Shown in pieces: positions 32,876 through 41,104 of a stretch of 64,000 nt of DNA. Numbering within the stretch: the first letter of the stretch is position 1; every line of letters starts with the position of its first letter. The position numbers and the translations under genes are program-made. The notes below the pieces were generated by a model. That model was not told the origin of the DNA. It made no database searches and worked only from the letters and a program-made list of their open reading frames with translations. The DNA is taken from positions 22,122 to 86,121 of the forward strand of contig NZ_SJOU01000011.1 in NCBI RefSeq assembly GCF_012027725.1, written 5' to 3'. This DNA is from Olsenella sp. SW781. Lineage in GTDB: Bacteria > Actinomycetota > Coriobacteriia > Coriobacteriales > Atopobiaceae.

Positions 32876-34261
32876 CTATCTTGCCACGTAGCGGCCGGGG
32901 GTGGCGCCGGTGGGCTCTCCGTCGCGGGCCACGAGCTCGCCGCCCACGTAGACGAGGTGCGCACGACCGTGCGCCTCGAGGCCCTCCCACGGCGTGTAGT
33001 CCACGGCCTGGTGCTGGGTCGCCGCGCTGATGGTCCAGCGCGGCGACGGGTCCCACACGCAGACGTCAGCGGCGGCGCCCACGGCCAAACGGCCGCGCTC
33101 CGGCCACAGGCCGAACGTACGCGCCGGGCCCTCCGACAGCAGGCGGCAGAGCCCCTCGGGGCCGAGCTGGCCCTCGAAGGTCGTGGCCATCACGGCCGGG
33201 CGGTGCTCGATGCCGGGGCCGCCGTTGGGGATCTTGGTGAAGTCGCCGCCCTGGTCCGGCCGACCGCGGTCCTTCTGGCCGTGCAGGTTGAACGAGCAGT
33301 GGTCCGTCGCGATGGAGTCCACCTCGCCGGCGAGCACCGCGCCGCGCAGGACGCGCACGTCGGACGGCTTGCGCAGCGGCGGGCTCATAACGTACTTGGC
33401 GCCCGCGAAGCCGTCGTCGCCGTCCTCGAGGTAGCGCGTGTCGTCCAGCGTGAGGTACTGCGGGCAGGTCTCCACGTAGATGCCCCGCTGGCCGCGGGCG
33501 CGTGCGGCGCGCACGGCGAGAAGGCCGAGCTCCGTGGACAGGTGCACCACGTTCACCTTGGCGCCTGCGATCTTAGCCAGGTAGAGCAGGCGGGAGACGG
33601 CGTCCGCCTCGGCCTCGGCCGGGCGGGAGAGCGGGTGCCCCTCCGGGCCCGTGATGCCGGCCGCAAGCACCTGGCGCTGCAGCTCGTTCACCACGTCACC
33701 GTTCTCGCAGTGCACGCAGAGCACGGCGTCCAGGTCGCGCACGACCTCCAGGCAGCGGAGCGTCTCCGCGTCGGAGAGTCGCAGGTGGTCGTAGGCGAGG
33801 TAGGTCTTGAAGCTGCTCACGCCCGCCTCACGCATGCGGCGCATCTGGGCGGGGCTGTCCTCGCCCCACTCGGCGATGGCCATGTGGAAGCCGTAGTTGG
33901 CCGTGCAGCCGGCGCCGCTCTCCGCGCGCCTGTGCCACTCGGCCAGCGCCTCGTCCATCGTCACGCCGCGGTCAGCCGTGGCATAGTCCACGATGCACGT
34001 GGTGCCGCCGCAGGCAGCGGCGCGCGTGCCGGTCTCAAAGCTGTCGGCCGTCCAGTCCATGCCGGTCCAGCACTGCAGGTGCGTGTGAGCGTCGATGAAG
34101 CCGGGGAACACCCAGCAGCCGCTCACGTCCTCGACCTCATCGCCGGGCGCGGGCTCGATGTGAGCCGCCAGGCCCACGATCTTGTCGCCCCCCAGCGCGA
34201 GGTCGCCGCGGCGCAGGCCCTCCGGCGTGACCAGCGTGCCGTTTGCCAGAATCCTCCTCAT
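32876..34261 (-). CDS. Hydantoinase/dihydropyrimidinase-family amidohydrolase (YgeZ-like)
   Basis: 461 residues from ATG 34261 (AAGGAGG upstream). Metal ligands in FPGFIDAHTHLQCW, carboxylated lysine in SSFKTYLAYDHLR, then CVHCENGDVV, NVVHLSTELGLL and SIATDHCSFN (Asp). This is the binuclear-zinc D-hydantoinase architecture. E. coli ygeZ is found with ygeW/X/Y and yqeA as here; opening of a cyclic ureide or hydantoin ring in purine breakdown is the likely role. Exact substrate is unproven. Confidence 0.85.
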   Translation of the reverse strand: MRRILANGTLVTPEGLRRGDLALGGDKIVGLAAHIEPAPGDEVEDVSGCWVFPGFIDAHTHLQCWTGMDWTADSFETGTRAAACGGTTCIVDYATADRGVTMDEALAEWHRRAESGAGCTANYGFHMAIAEWGEDSPAQMRRMREAGVSSFKTYLAYDHLRLSDAETLRCLEVVRDLDAVLCVHCENGDVVNELQRQVLAAGITGPEGHPLSRPAEAEADAVSRLLYLAKIAGAKVNVVHLSTELGLLAVRAARARGQRGIYVETCPQYLTLDDTRYLEDGDDGFAGAKYVMSPPLRKPSDVRVLRGAVLAGEVDSIATDHCSFNLHGQKDRGRPDQGGDFTKIPNGGPGIEHRPAVMATTFEGQLGPEGLCRLLSEGPARTFGLWPERGRLAVGAAADVCVWDPSPRWTISAATQHQAVDYTPWEGLEAHGRAHLVYVGGELVARDGEPTGATPGRYVAR

Positions 34262-34276
34262 CGGCCCTCCTTCCTC

Positions 34277-34352
34277 GTGAGACAAAGGGGACAGGTTCTT
34301 TTGTCTCATTATTTTTGAAATGAGACAAAAGAACCTGTCCCCTTTGTCTCAC
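34277..34352. repeat. GAGACAAA/GGGAC palindrome (76 bp) overlapping a gene end
   Basis: Perfect 33-base arms beginning GTGAGACAAAGGGGACAGG, 10-base loop. The right arm and loop encode the last residues and stop codon of the ModE/MobA fusion gene (stop 34309-34311). Confidence 0.9.
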
Positions 34353-35274
34353 ATTCGAGGCGCGCGAGGTCCTCGGGCGTGTCCACGTCGGCGAGCTCCC
34401 GCTCGTCGGCGGCCTCCACCAGGCGCACGCGACCCTCCAGCTCGGCGTGGCCGTCGAGAAGGACGCGCCCTCCCGTGTCGCCCTCCAGCCTTGCCAGCGC
34501 GCCGAGCGTGTCGTTTGGCCAGAGCACCGGGTTCGCCGCCCTGCCCCGCCACGCCAGGCGCACGATCGCCGTGGGCTCGTGCGTGAGCGCCGCGACCATC
34601 GAGCGCACGCTCTTCTCGCTAAGGAGCGGCTGGTCGCCGGTCACGAAGAGGCAGCCGGCGCGATGCCCCAGCGCCTCCAGGCCCGCGCGCATCGTGTCGC
34701 TCTTGAGCGGGCCCGCCGCGCGCACGCAGCGCACGCCGAGCCGCCGGCACAGCTCCTCGACCGCGTCCCAGCGCGTGACAACCACGACGTCCAGGAGGTC
34801 CGCCGGCAGCGCGGCGAGCGTGCGCTCGAGCACCGGCACGCCGGCCAGCGGAGCCACGAGCTTCTCGCCCGGCGCGCCGCCGAAGCGCGCGCCCTCGCCG
34901 GACGCCATGACCACGCAGCCCAGGCGCGGCACGTCGGCAAAGCCCGAGAAGCACGTCTCGTAGGACGCCGAGAGCGCCCAGCGGCTCGTGCGCTCGAACG
35001 CGCGGTAGCGCTCGATGAGCTCGCGCGCCTCGGCCGTGAGCTGGGACCCGCCTCCCCCGGATCCGCCCACGGTCCGCTCGGTGAGCGCAAAGCCGAAGGC
35101 GCGCTCCGCGTCGCGCACGAGGCGCGTGGCCTTGGTGTAGGCCATGCCCATCTCGATGGCCGCGGCGCGCAGGCTGCCCAGCTCGCCCACGCGCTCCAGC
35201 AGGTCGACGGGGCCGGGCCCGAAGACCCGGTGCCCGTCGTCACCCAGAAGATATGCCCTGAGGTCAGGCCTCAT
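34309..35274 (-). CDS. ModE-type HTH fused to MobA-like nucleotidyltransferase (MocA/YgfJ-like)
   Basis: 321 residues. Residues 1-110 are a LysR/ModE-type winged helix (GPVDLLERVGELGSLRAAAI, MGMAYTKATRLVRDAERAFG). Residues 118-310 are a MobA-like NTP transferase: CVVMASGEGARFGGAPGEKL, VARPAG-type linker, CLFVTGDQPLLSEKSV, ANPVLWPNDTLGALARLEGD and LADVDTPEDLARL. MocA enzymes make molybdopterin cytosine dinucleotide; E. coli ygfJ sits in the homologous cluster. The tail ETKGTGSFVSFQK is encoded by the palindrome at 34277-34352. The HTH could bind the ModE-like sites. Confidence 0.82.
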   Translation of the reverse strand: MRPDLRAYLLGDDGHRVFGPGPVDLLERVGELGSLRAAAIEMGMAYTKATRLVRDAERAFGFALTERTVGGSGGGGSQLTAEARELIERYRAFERTSRWALSASYETCFSGFADVPRLGCVVMASGEGARFGGAPGEKLVAPLAGVPVLERTLAALPADLLDVVVVTRWDAVEELCRRLGVRCVRAAGPLKSDTMRAGLEALGHRAGCLFVTGDQPLLSEKSVRSMVAALTHEPTAIVRLAWRGRAANPVLWPNDTLGALARLEGDTGGRVLLDGHAELEGRVRLVEAADERELADVDTPEDLARLECETKGTGSFVSFQK

Positions 35275-35376
35275 GCCCGCGCTTCACCGTCCTTCTTGCC
35301 GCGTCTTCGTTCTTCTCGCCGCGCCGTCTCTCGCCGTGTCGTCTCTCGCTGCGTCGGCGTTCTTCTCGCTCATTTT

Positions 35377-35443
35377 CGCGCAGAATCCGCAATGCGCGAA
35401 CATCTCAACTGCGGCTATACGATATTGAAGCGGATTCTGCGCG
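35377..35443. repeat. Inverted repeat between carbamate kinase and MobA-fusion genes
   Basis: CGCGCAGAATCCGC (35377-35390) faces GCGGATTCTGCGCG (35430-35443) with 39 bases between. GTTCTTCTCGC copies lie at 35309 and 35359 and an inverse at 35458, so the 210-bp gap is built almost wholly of repeats. No gene is seen in it. Confidence 0.7.
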
Positions 35444-35483
35444 ATAATCGCGCGCCGGCGAGAAGAACCCGAGCTCAGCGACC

Positions 35484-36425
35484 CTACCCACGTACGATGG
35501 TACCCGTCTTCCCGGCGATGCCGTCGGCCGCGCGCTCGAGGAGCGTGATCAGCGACGAGCGGCCGGGCCCGGACTGCGCAAAGGCGAGCGCGGCCTGGAC
35601 CTTGGGCAGCATCGAGCCGGGCGCGAACTGGCCCTCCTCGATGTAGCGCGCGGCCGTCTCGGGCGTGAGCTCGTCCAGCCACTGCTGGTCGGGCTTGCCA
35701 AAGTTCACGGCGACCTTCTCCACGGCCGTGAGGATCACCAGGAAGTCGGCGTCAAGCTGCTCGGCCAGGCGCGCCGCCGCGAAGTCCTTGTCGATGACCG
35801 CCGCGGCGCCCTTGAGGTGGTTGCCCTCGGTCTTGAACACGGGGATGCCGCCACCGCCGCAGGCCACCACGACGTGGTTGGTCTCCACGAGCGAGCGAAT
35901 GGTGTCCAGCTCGACGATGCCCACCGGCCGCGGCGAGGCCACCACGCGGCGATACCCGCGCCCGGCGTCCTCCACCACCTCGTAGCCGCGCTCGGCGATC
36001 ATGCGGTCAGCCTCCTCGCGCGTCATGAAGGCGCCGATCGGCTTGGTGGGGTTGGCAAAGGCGGGGTCGTTCGGGTCAACCTCGACCTGCGTGAGCACGG
36101 TGGCCGCGCCCACGTCGATCCCGCGGTCGAGCATCTCCTCGCGCAACGCGTTCTGCAGGTCGTAGCCGATGTAGCCCTGGCTCATGGCCACGCACACGGA
36201 GAGCGGGCACGGGATGTACTTCTCGGGGTCGGAGCGCGTGAGCTGCGTCATGGCCTCCTGGATCATGCCCACCTGCGGGCCGTTGCCGTGGGCAACCACG
36301 ACCTCATTGCCCTGCTCGATGAGGTCCACGATCGCGCGCGCCGTGTGCTTGACCGCCTCCATCTGCTCGGGCAGGTTGTTGCCCAGGGCGTTGCCACCGA
36401 GGGCGATGACGATTCTCTTACCCAT
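35484..36425 (-). CDS. arcC: Carbamate kinase (YqeA/ArcC)
   Basis: 313 residues. RIVIALGGNALGNN, VVAHGNGPQVGMI, PLSVCVAMSQGYIGYDLQNA, GRGYRRVVASPRPVGIVE, VVACGGGGIPVF, GAAAVIDKDFAAARLAEQL, DFLVILTAVEKVAVNFGKP and the end GKTGTIV are full carbamate-kinase motifs. It makes ATP from carbamoyl phosphate, giving NH3 and CO2. Placed after ygeW, it fits the energy-yielding step of purine/ureide fermentation rather than the arginine deiminase pathway, none of whose other genes is present here. Confidence 0.92.
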   Translation of the reverse strand: MGKRIVIALGGNALGNNLPEQMEAVKHTARAIVDLIEQGNEVVVAHGNGPQVGMIQEAMTQLTRSDPEKYIPCPLSVCVAMSQGYIGYDLQNALREEMLDRGIDVGAATVLTQVEVDPNDPAFANPTKPIGAFMTREEADRMIAERGYEVVEDAGRGYRRVVASPRPVGIVELDTIRSLVETNHVVVACGGGGIPVFKTEGNHLKGAAAVIDKDFAAARLAEQLDADFLVILTAVEKVAVNFGKPDQQWLDELTPETAARYIEEGQFAPGSMLPKVQAALAFAQSGPGRSSLITLLERAADGIAGKTGTIVRG

Positions 36426-36446
36426 GGTTCCTCTCCTGAATAGAAA

Positions 36447-36483
36447 AGTTGCCTAAAAGGGGCCTGTCCCCTTTTAGGCAACT
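36447..36483. repeat. GCCTAAAAGGGG palindrome (37 bp)
   Basis: AGTTGCCTAAAAGGGG and CCCCTTTTAGGCAACT flank CCTGT. Shares the TTGCCTAAAAGGGG arm with palindrome B at 15461. Lies between carbamate kinase and ygeW. Confidence 0.85.
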
Positions 36484-36499
36484 CTGGGGAATCGAGCGA

Positions 36500-37702
36500 T
36501 TAGGCCTGGTTCCAGCGGGGCTTGGCCGCGGCCTCGAGCTCCGCGAGCGTGGCCACGGGGTCCTTGACCTTCTGGAGGAAGATCATGGCCGCGATGGCGT
36601 ACGGCTTGTAGCTGGCCTCCTTGTACATGCCCACGCGGTGCATGTCAAAGACGTCCGCCATGACCTCGCCGTGCTCGCAGGAGACGCCGGAGATGTCGGC
36701 GGGCAGCGGGTGCATGTAGATCGTGTCGTCGCCGTGAGCGGTCTTGGCCATGAGCTCGCGCGTGGAGCACCAGTCCATGTGGGTGGCGTTCTGGGCGAGG
36801 AGCTCCTTCTCGAGCGCCTTGATGCCGGCGTCGTCGCCCTCGGCATAGAGGTTGGTGCGCTTCTCCATGGCGGCGTAGGGAGCCCAGCTCTTGGGGATGA
36901 CGATGTCGGCGCCCTCGAAGGCCTCGGCCATGGTGTTCACCTGCTTGAAGGTGCAGCCGGACTCGGCGGCGTAGGCCTTGGCGGCCTCCACGCGGTCGCC
37001 CATGAGGTCGTAGCCCTCGGGGTGGGCCAGCGTGACGTCCATGCCAAAGCGCGGCAGCAGCGAGATGAGCGACTGCGGGCAGGAGAGCGGCTTGCCGTAG
37101 CTCGGGGAGTAGGCCCAGGTCACGGCCACCTTCTTGCCGCGGAGGTTCTCCAGGCCGCCAAACTCCTCGATGAGGTAGAGCATGTCGGCGGAGGACTGGG
37201 TCGGGTGGTCGGAGTCAGACTGCAGGGAGATGAGCGTGGGACGGTGGTCGAGCACGCCGTCCTTGTAGGCCTCGTCGACGGACTCGGCGACCTCGGCCAT
37301 GTAGGCGTCGCCCTTGCCGATGTACATGTCGTCGCGGATGCCGATGACGTCGGCCATGAAGGAGATCATCGTGGCGGTCTCGCGGACGGTCTCGCCGTGG
37401 GCGATCTGGGACTTGCCCTCGTCGAGGTCCTGGAGCTGGAGGCCCAGCAGGTTCGTGGCCTTGGAGAACGAGAAGCGCGTGCGCGTGGAGTTGTCGCGGA
37501 AGAGCGAGACGGCGAGGCCGGAGTCGAAGATGCGCGAGGAGATGTTGCGCTCGCGGAGGTTGCGCAGGGCCGCGGCCACGGCGTAGAGCGCGCGCAGCTC
37601 GTCGGTGGTCTTGTCCCAGGTGTGCAGGAAGTCGGCGTTGTACATGCCGGAGAAGTCGTAGCCCTTGAGCTCGTCGAGAAGCGCGGAGAAGTCCTTGGCC
37701 AT
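36500..37702 (-). CDS. ygeW: Knotted carbamoyltransferase YgeW
   Basis: 400 residues from ATG 37702, placed by the AAAGGAA ribosome site; upstream frame continues into a palindrome and is not coding. Carbamoyl-phosphate loop SLFRDNSTRTRFSFSKATNL (the STRTR motif), AHGETVRETATMISFMADVI, SDSDHPTQSSADMLYLIEEF, TWAYSPSYGKPLSCPQSLIS and YMHPLPADISG. This is the YgeW branch, whose natural substrate is not settled. Between ygeY and carbamate kinase it is expected to pass a carbamoyl group to phosphate. Confidence 0.9.
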   Translation of the reverse strand: MAKDFSALLDELKGYDFSGMYNADFLHTWDKTTDELRALYAVAAALRNLRERNISSRIFDSGLAVSLFRDNSTRTRFSFSKATNLLGLQLQDLDEGKSQIAHGETVRETATMISFMADVIGIRDDMYIGKGDAYMAEVAESVDEAYKDGVLDHRPTLISLQSDSDHPTQSSADMLYLIEEFGGLENLRGKKVAVTWAYSPSYGKPLSCPQSLISLLPRFGMDVTLAHPEGYDLMGDRVEAAKAYAAESGCTFKQVNTMAEAFEGADIVIPKSWAPYAAMEKRTNLYAEGDDAGIKALEKELLAQNATHMDWCSTRELMAKTAHGDDTIYMHPLPADISGVSCEHGEVMADVFDMHRVGMYKEASYKPYAIAAMIFLQKVKDPVATLAELEAAAKPRWNQA

Positions 37703-37717
37703 TGTCATTTCCTTTCT

Positions 37718-37800
37718 GCGTGCAAAAGGGACAGTCACTTTTGCACGGTCCGATTCTTCGGTTCTGGGGGCGTGCAAAAGTGACTGTCCCTTTTGCACGC
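37718..37800. repeat. Double GTGCAAAA/GGGAC palindrome (83 bp)
   Basis: GCGTGCAAAAGGGACAGTCA... (37718-37746) is inverted at 37772-37800 with 25 bases between. Each 29-base arm is itself an imperfect palindrome (GTGCAAAAG/CTTTTGCAC). Lies between ygeW and ygeY. Confidence 0.88.
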
Positions 37801-37811
37801 CCCGCGCATCG

Positions 37812-39218
37812 CTACTGGATGTCGTTGTCGGTGGCGCCAGCGCGGAAGACGGTGACGTCGCCGGTCTTCTTGGACGGGTCGTAGAGGTTGAGCGCGGCGG
37901 TGTAGAGCGCGGCGCAGGTCACGAGGTCCTGCTTGTAGGTAACCTCGTTGGGCGCGTGCGCCTGGCTCTCGGCGCCGGGGCCAAAGCCCACGCACGGAAT
38001 GCCATAGCGGCCCTGAATGGACACGCAGTTCGTGGAGAAGGTCCACTTGTCGGTCAGCGGACGGCCGCCGCGCTTGTCCATGGACGGCTCGCAGCCGATG
38101 CGCTCGTCGCCGTACAGCGCGTGGTGCGCGTCAACGAGGGCCTGGACGTGAGCGGCGCTCTCGGCGTTGATCCACGTGGGGAAGTACGCCTCGGTCTCGT
38201 AGACGGTGCCCTTCCAGCTCGGGCGGTCGTACATGTACATGGAGACCTTGACGTCGTCGCCGTACTTCTTGACGCTCGGCAGATCGCGGATCTCCTGGAG
38301 GCAGGAGTCCCAGGTCTCGCCGGCGGTCATGCGGCGGTCGATGGAGATCGCGCAGCTATCGGCCACGGCGCAGCGGCTGGGCGAGGTGTAGAAGATCTGG
38401 CTCACGGTGCAGGTGCCGCGGCCCAGGAAGCGGGCGTCCTCGAAGTGCTCCGGGTTGTACTTGGGGTCGAGCATCTTGACGAGGCCCTTGATGTCGGTGG
38501 ACTCGTCGCAGCCGTTGTTGTTGAGGGCGCGGACGTCGGCGATGATGTCGGCCATCTTGTAGATGGCGTTGTCGCCGCGGTCGGGCGCAGAGCCGTGGCA
38601 GGAGACGCCGTGCACGTCAACGCGAATCTCCATGCGGCCACGGTGGCCACGGTAGATGCCGCCGTCGGTGGGCTCGGTGGAGATCACGAACTCGATCTTC
38701 TCGCGCGCGTCCTCCGGGCCGTCGAAGTACTTGTTGACGATGTACTGCCAGCACATGCCGTCGCAGTCCTCCTCCTGGACGGAGCCCACGACCATGATCT
38801 TGTAGCCCTCGGGGATGAGGCCGAGGTCCTTCATCATCTTGGCGGCGTACGTCGCGGAGGCCATGCCGCCCTCCTGGTCGGAGCCGCCGCGGCCGTAGAT
38901 GAGCTCGTCGGTCTCGTAGCCCTCGTAGGGATCGGCCTCCCAGTTGTCACGGTTGCCGATGCCCACGGTGTCGATGTGCGAGTCGATGGCGATGATCTTG
39001 TCGCCCTCGCCCATCCAGCCGATGACGTTGCCCAGGCCGTCGACCTCGACCTTGTCAAAGCCGAGCTTCTCCATCTCGGCCTTGATGCAGGCCACGACCT
39101 CGCCCTCCTCGCAGGACTCGCTCGGGTGGGAGATCATGGCGCGCAGAAACGCGGTCATGTCCTTGCCGTACGCCTCCGCCGCGCTCTTGATCTGCTCGAA
39201 ATCCAGTTCCTTGGCCAT
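37812..39218 (-). CDS. ygeY: YgeY-family M20 metallohydrolase (selenium-metabolism linked)
   Basis: 468 residues, M20 peptidase fold. Metal-site blocks [96 protein letters not shown] and [16 protein letters not shown]. The family regularly accompanies ygeX/ygeW and Se-dependent Mo hydroxylases; it is proposed to hydrolyse an amide or ureido intermediate in purine breakdown. Stop is followed by a palindrome. Confidence 0.9.
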   Translation of the reverse strand: MAKELDFEQIKSAAEAYGKDMTAFLRAMISHPSESCEEGEVVACIKAEMEKLGFDKVEVDGLGNVIGWMGEGDKIIAIDSHIDTVGIGNRDNWEADPYEGYETDELIYGRGGSDQEGGMASATYAAKMMKDLGLIPEGYKIMVVGSVQEEDCDGMCWQYIVNKYFDGPEDAREKIEFVISTEPTDGGIYRGHRGRMEIRVDVHGVSCHGSAPDRGDNAIYKMADIIADVRALNNNGCDESTDIKGLVKMLDPKYNPEHFEDARFLGRGTCTVSQIFYTSPSRCAVADSCAISIDRRMTAGETWDSCLQEIRDLPSVKKYGDDVKVSMYMYDRPSWKGTVYETEAYFPTWINAESAAHVQALVDAHHALYGDERIGCEPSMDKRGGRPLTDKWTFSTNCVSIQGRYGIPCVGFGPGAESQAHAPNEVTYKQDLVTCAALYTAALNLYDPSKKTGDVTVFRAGATDNDIQ

Positions 39219-39261
39219 TTTGCTTACGTCCTTTCTGACGCCCTCGTTACCAGTCTTCTGC

Positions 39262-39284
39262 CGAGAAGAACCTGTTCTTCTCGC
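39262..39284. other. Head-to-head GAGAAGAAC/GTTCTTCTC palindrome
   Basis: CGAGAAGAAC-CT-GTTCTTCTCG forms a perfect 22-bp inverted pair made of two copies of the abundant oligonucleotide, in the gap between ygeX and ygeY. The right copy is an exact GTTCTTCTCGC; the left one is preceded by C instead of G. Confidence 0.7.
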
Positions 39285-39290
39285 TCTCCC

Positions 39291-40505
39291 CTACTCGGCG
39301 GGGTACGCGCCGTCCCACACCACGCGACGGTAGTTCACCGGGTCCGTGTCGCCCTCGGTCGAGAAGAGCAGCACGGAGCTCTCCGCGGTGAGACCGATGG
39401 CCTCGCGGAGCTCGGCGTACTCGTCGGACTCCATGAGGGTCGTGACCAGGCCCGCGCCCACGGCGCCGGACTCGCCGGAGATGACGCGCGGGTCGCCCTT
39501 CTTGGGGGCGCCGAGCACGCGCATGCCCTTGGCTGCCACCCAGTTGGGGCAGCTCACGAACACGGACACGTGGTTGCGCAGGATGTCCCAGCCCAGCGTG
39601 TTGGGCTCGCCGCAGGCCAGGCCCGCCATGATCGTGGGCATGTCGCCGTCCACGATGCGCGGGTCGCCGTCGCCGGCGAGGGCGCCCTTGTAGAGGCAGG
39701 CCGCAGTGTCGGCCTCCATTACCACGAAGGTGGGCGGGTTGTCGGGGAAGAGGTTGGTGAAGTAGCCCACAACGCCGCCGGCCAGGCTGCCGACGCCGGC
39801 CTGCACGAAGACGTGCGTCGGGCGCTCCACGCCGGCCGCCGCGTACTGCTCGGCCGCCTCGGAGGCCATGGTGCCGTAGCCCTCCATGATCCAGGACGGG
39901 ATCTCCTCGTAGCCGTCCCAGGCGGTGTCCTGGACGATGACGCCGTTCTCGCAGGCCTCAGCCTCGGCGGCGGCCATGCGGACGCACTCGTCATAGTTGA
40001 CGTCCTCAATGGTGACCTCGGCGCCCTCGGCGGCGATGTTGTCAAAGCGGCTCTTCACGCTGCCCTTGGGCATGTGCACGACGGCCTTCTGGCCCAGCTT
40101 GTTGGCGGCCCAGGCCACGCCGCGGCCGTGGTTGCCGTCCGTAGCGGTGAAGAAGGTGGCCTGGCCGAAGTCGCGCGCGAGCTCGTCGCTCGTAAGGTAG
40201 TCGTAGGTCATCTCGGAGACCGGGCGGCCGATCTTGCCCGCGATGTAGTTGGCCATGGCGAAGGAGCCGCCGAGCACCTTGAAGGCGTTGAGGCCAAAGC
40301 GGTAGGACTCGTCCTTCACGGCCAGGTTCTTGAGGCCGAGCTCGCCCGCCAGCGCGTCCAGCTTGGCGAGCGGGGTGACGTCGTACTGCGGGAAGCTCTG
40401 GTGGAAGCTGCGCGCCGCCTCCACGTTCTCGAGGGACATGATGCCGAGGTGGCGATCGTCGCTCTTAGGCATCTTGTTGGCGACCCACTTGATCTTCTCG
40501 CTCAA
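39291..40505 (-). CDS. ygeX: Diaminopropionate ammonia-lyase
   Basis: 404 residues from a TTG start at 40505, supported by AGGAGG five bases upstream; no ATG fits. PLP-dependent fold type II: KDESYRFGLNAFKVLGGSFA contains the Schiff-base Lys (NAFK), TATDGNHGRGVAWAANKLG, HMPKGSVKSRFDNIAAEGAE, VFVQAGVGSLAGGVVGYF and SGESGAVGAGL. It splits 2,3-diaminopropionate into 2-aminoacrylate (then pyruvate) and ammonia. First gene of the ygeX-ygeY-ygeW-arcC-mobA-hyd-ridA block. Confidence 0.93.
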   Translation of the reverse strand: MSEKIKWVANKMPKSDDRHLGIMSLENVEAARSFHQSFPQYDVTPLAKLDALAGELGLKNLAVKDESYRFGLNAFKVLGGSFAMANYIAGKIGRPVSEMTYDYLTSDELARDFGQATFFTATDGNHGRGVAWAANKLGQKAVVHMPKGSVKSRFDNIAAEGAEVTIEDVNYDECVRMAAAEAEACENGVIVQDTAWDGYEEIPSWIMEGYGTMASEAAEQYAAAGVERPTHVFVQAGVGSLAGGVVGYFTNLFPDNPPTFVVMEADTAACLYKGALAGDGDPRIVDGDMPTIMAGLACGEPNTLGWDILRNHVSVFVSCPNWVAAKGMRVLGAPKKGDPRVISGESGAVGAGLVTTLMESDEYAELREAIGLTAESSVLLFSTEGDTDPVNYRRVVWDGAYPAE

Positions 40506-40593
40506 CGCTTCCTCCTTGTGCTCTGGCGGCTTTCCCGCCTGCGCTCTCGCGCTTGCCGTGCTTTCCGTACTTGCCAACTTTTTGTCTGGTATC

Positions 40594-40608
40594 CAAACAA
40601 AATGTTTG
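40594..40608. promoter_or_regulatory. Palindrome upstream of ygeX
   Basis: CAAACA-AAA-TGTTTG lies 89 bases upstream of the ygeX start in an AT-rich patch, where the promoter of the catabolic operon should be. Candidate operator for an unidentified regulator. Confidence 0.4.
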
Positions 40609-40781
40609 TTAGCCCATATATTCCCACTTTTCAAGCGTGTTTCAAGAGGAAATTTTGCGGTGTCGCAGACGGTACGTTTGCGGCTGCGAACGGCATGCCG
40701 AGAAGGACCACTCCACGACCAGTGCACGGCGCGTTCGTTCGGCTTGGCTGCCGCGCTCGGGCGGGCGGTCGGCCGGCCCCC

Positions 40782-40935
40782 CAACCGGCACTCCCGGCCG
40801 GCACTCATGAGTGCCGGCTCTCCCGCCATCCCCAGCCGGCACTTCTCGCCAAACGCCGAGAATCAGCCGGCACTTCTGTCAGAAACCCCTCACCCTTGCC
40901 GGCACTCCTTGCGGGCACTCATAAGTGCCGGCTGG
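40782..40935. repeat. Cluster of CCGGCACT repeats
   Basis: CCGGCACT or its inverse AGTGCCGG occurs at about 40785, 40798, 40811, 40836, 40867, 40899 and 40925. Two inverted pairs are visible: GCCGGCACTCATGAGTGCCG (from 40797) and GGGCACTCATAAGTGCC (from 40913). This sits in a 680-bp gene-free region between ygeX and the IS element. It looks like a degenerate repeat array; no protein is encoded. Confidence 0.6.
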
Positions 40936-41104
40936 CGAGAAGGACGTCGGGCTGGTTGATTATCTGGGGTTCCTGTCCCATCAACCTTCCGAATCTGCTG
41001 AGAGCTCTTCCATGGATGTTCCGCCGTGCGTCACACCTCGATACTGCAGTACAACCGCCATCAGCAAAGATACGCAGTCGGAGCTTAACCGTACCCCCTA
41101 CAAG

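Noticed and set aside
36500..37798. Longer ygeW start giving 32 extra residues
   Set aside because: The extra residues are encoded by the GTGCAAAA palindrome and the intergenic region; ATG 37702 has a good ribosome site and fits family length.
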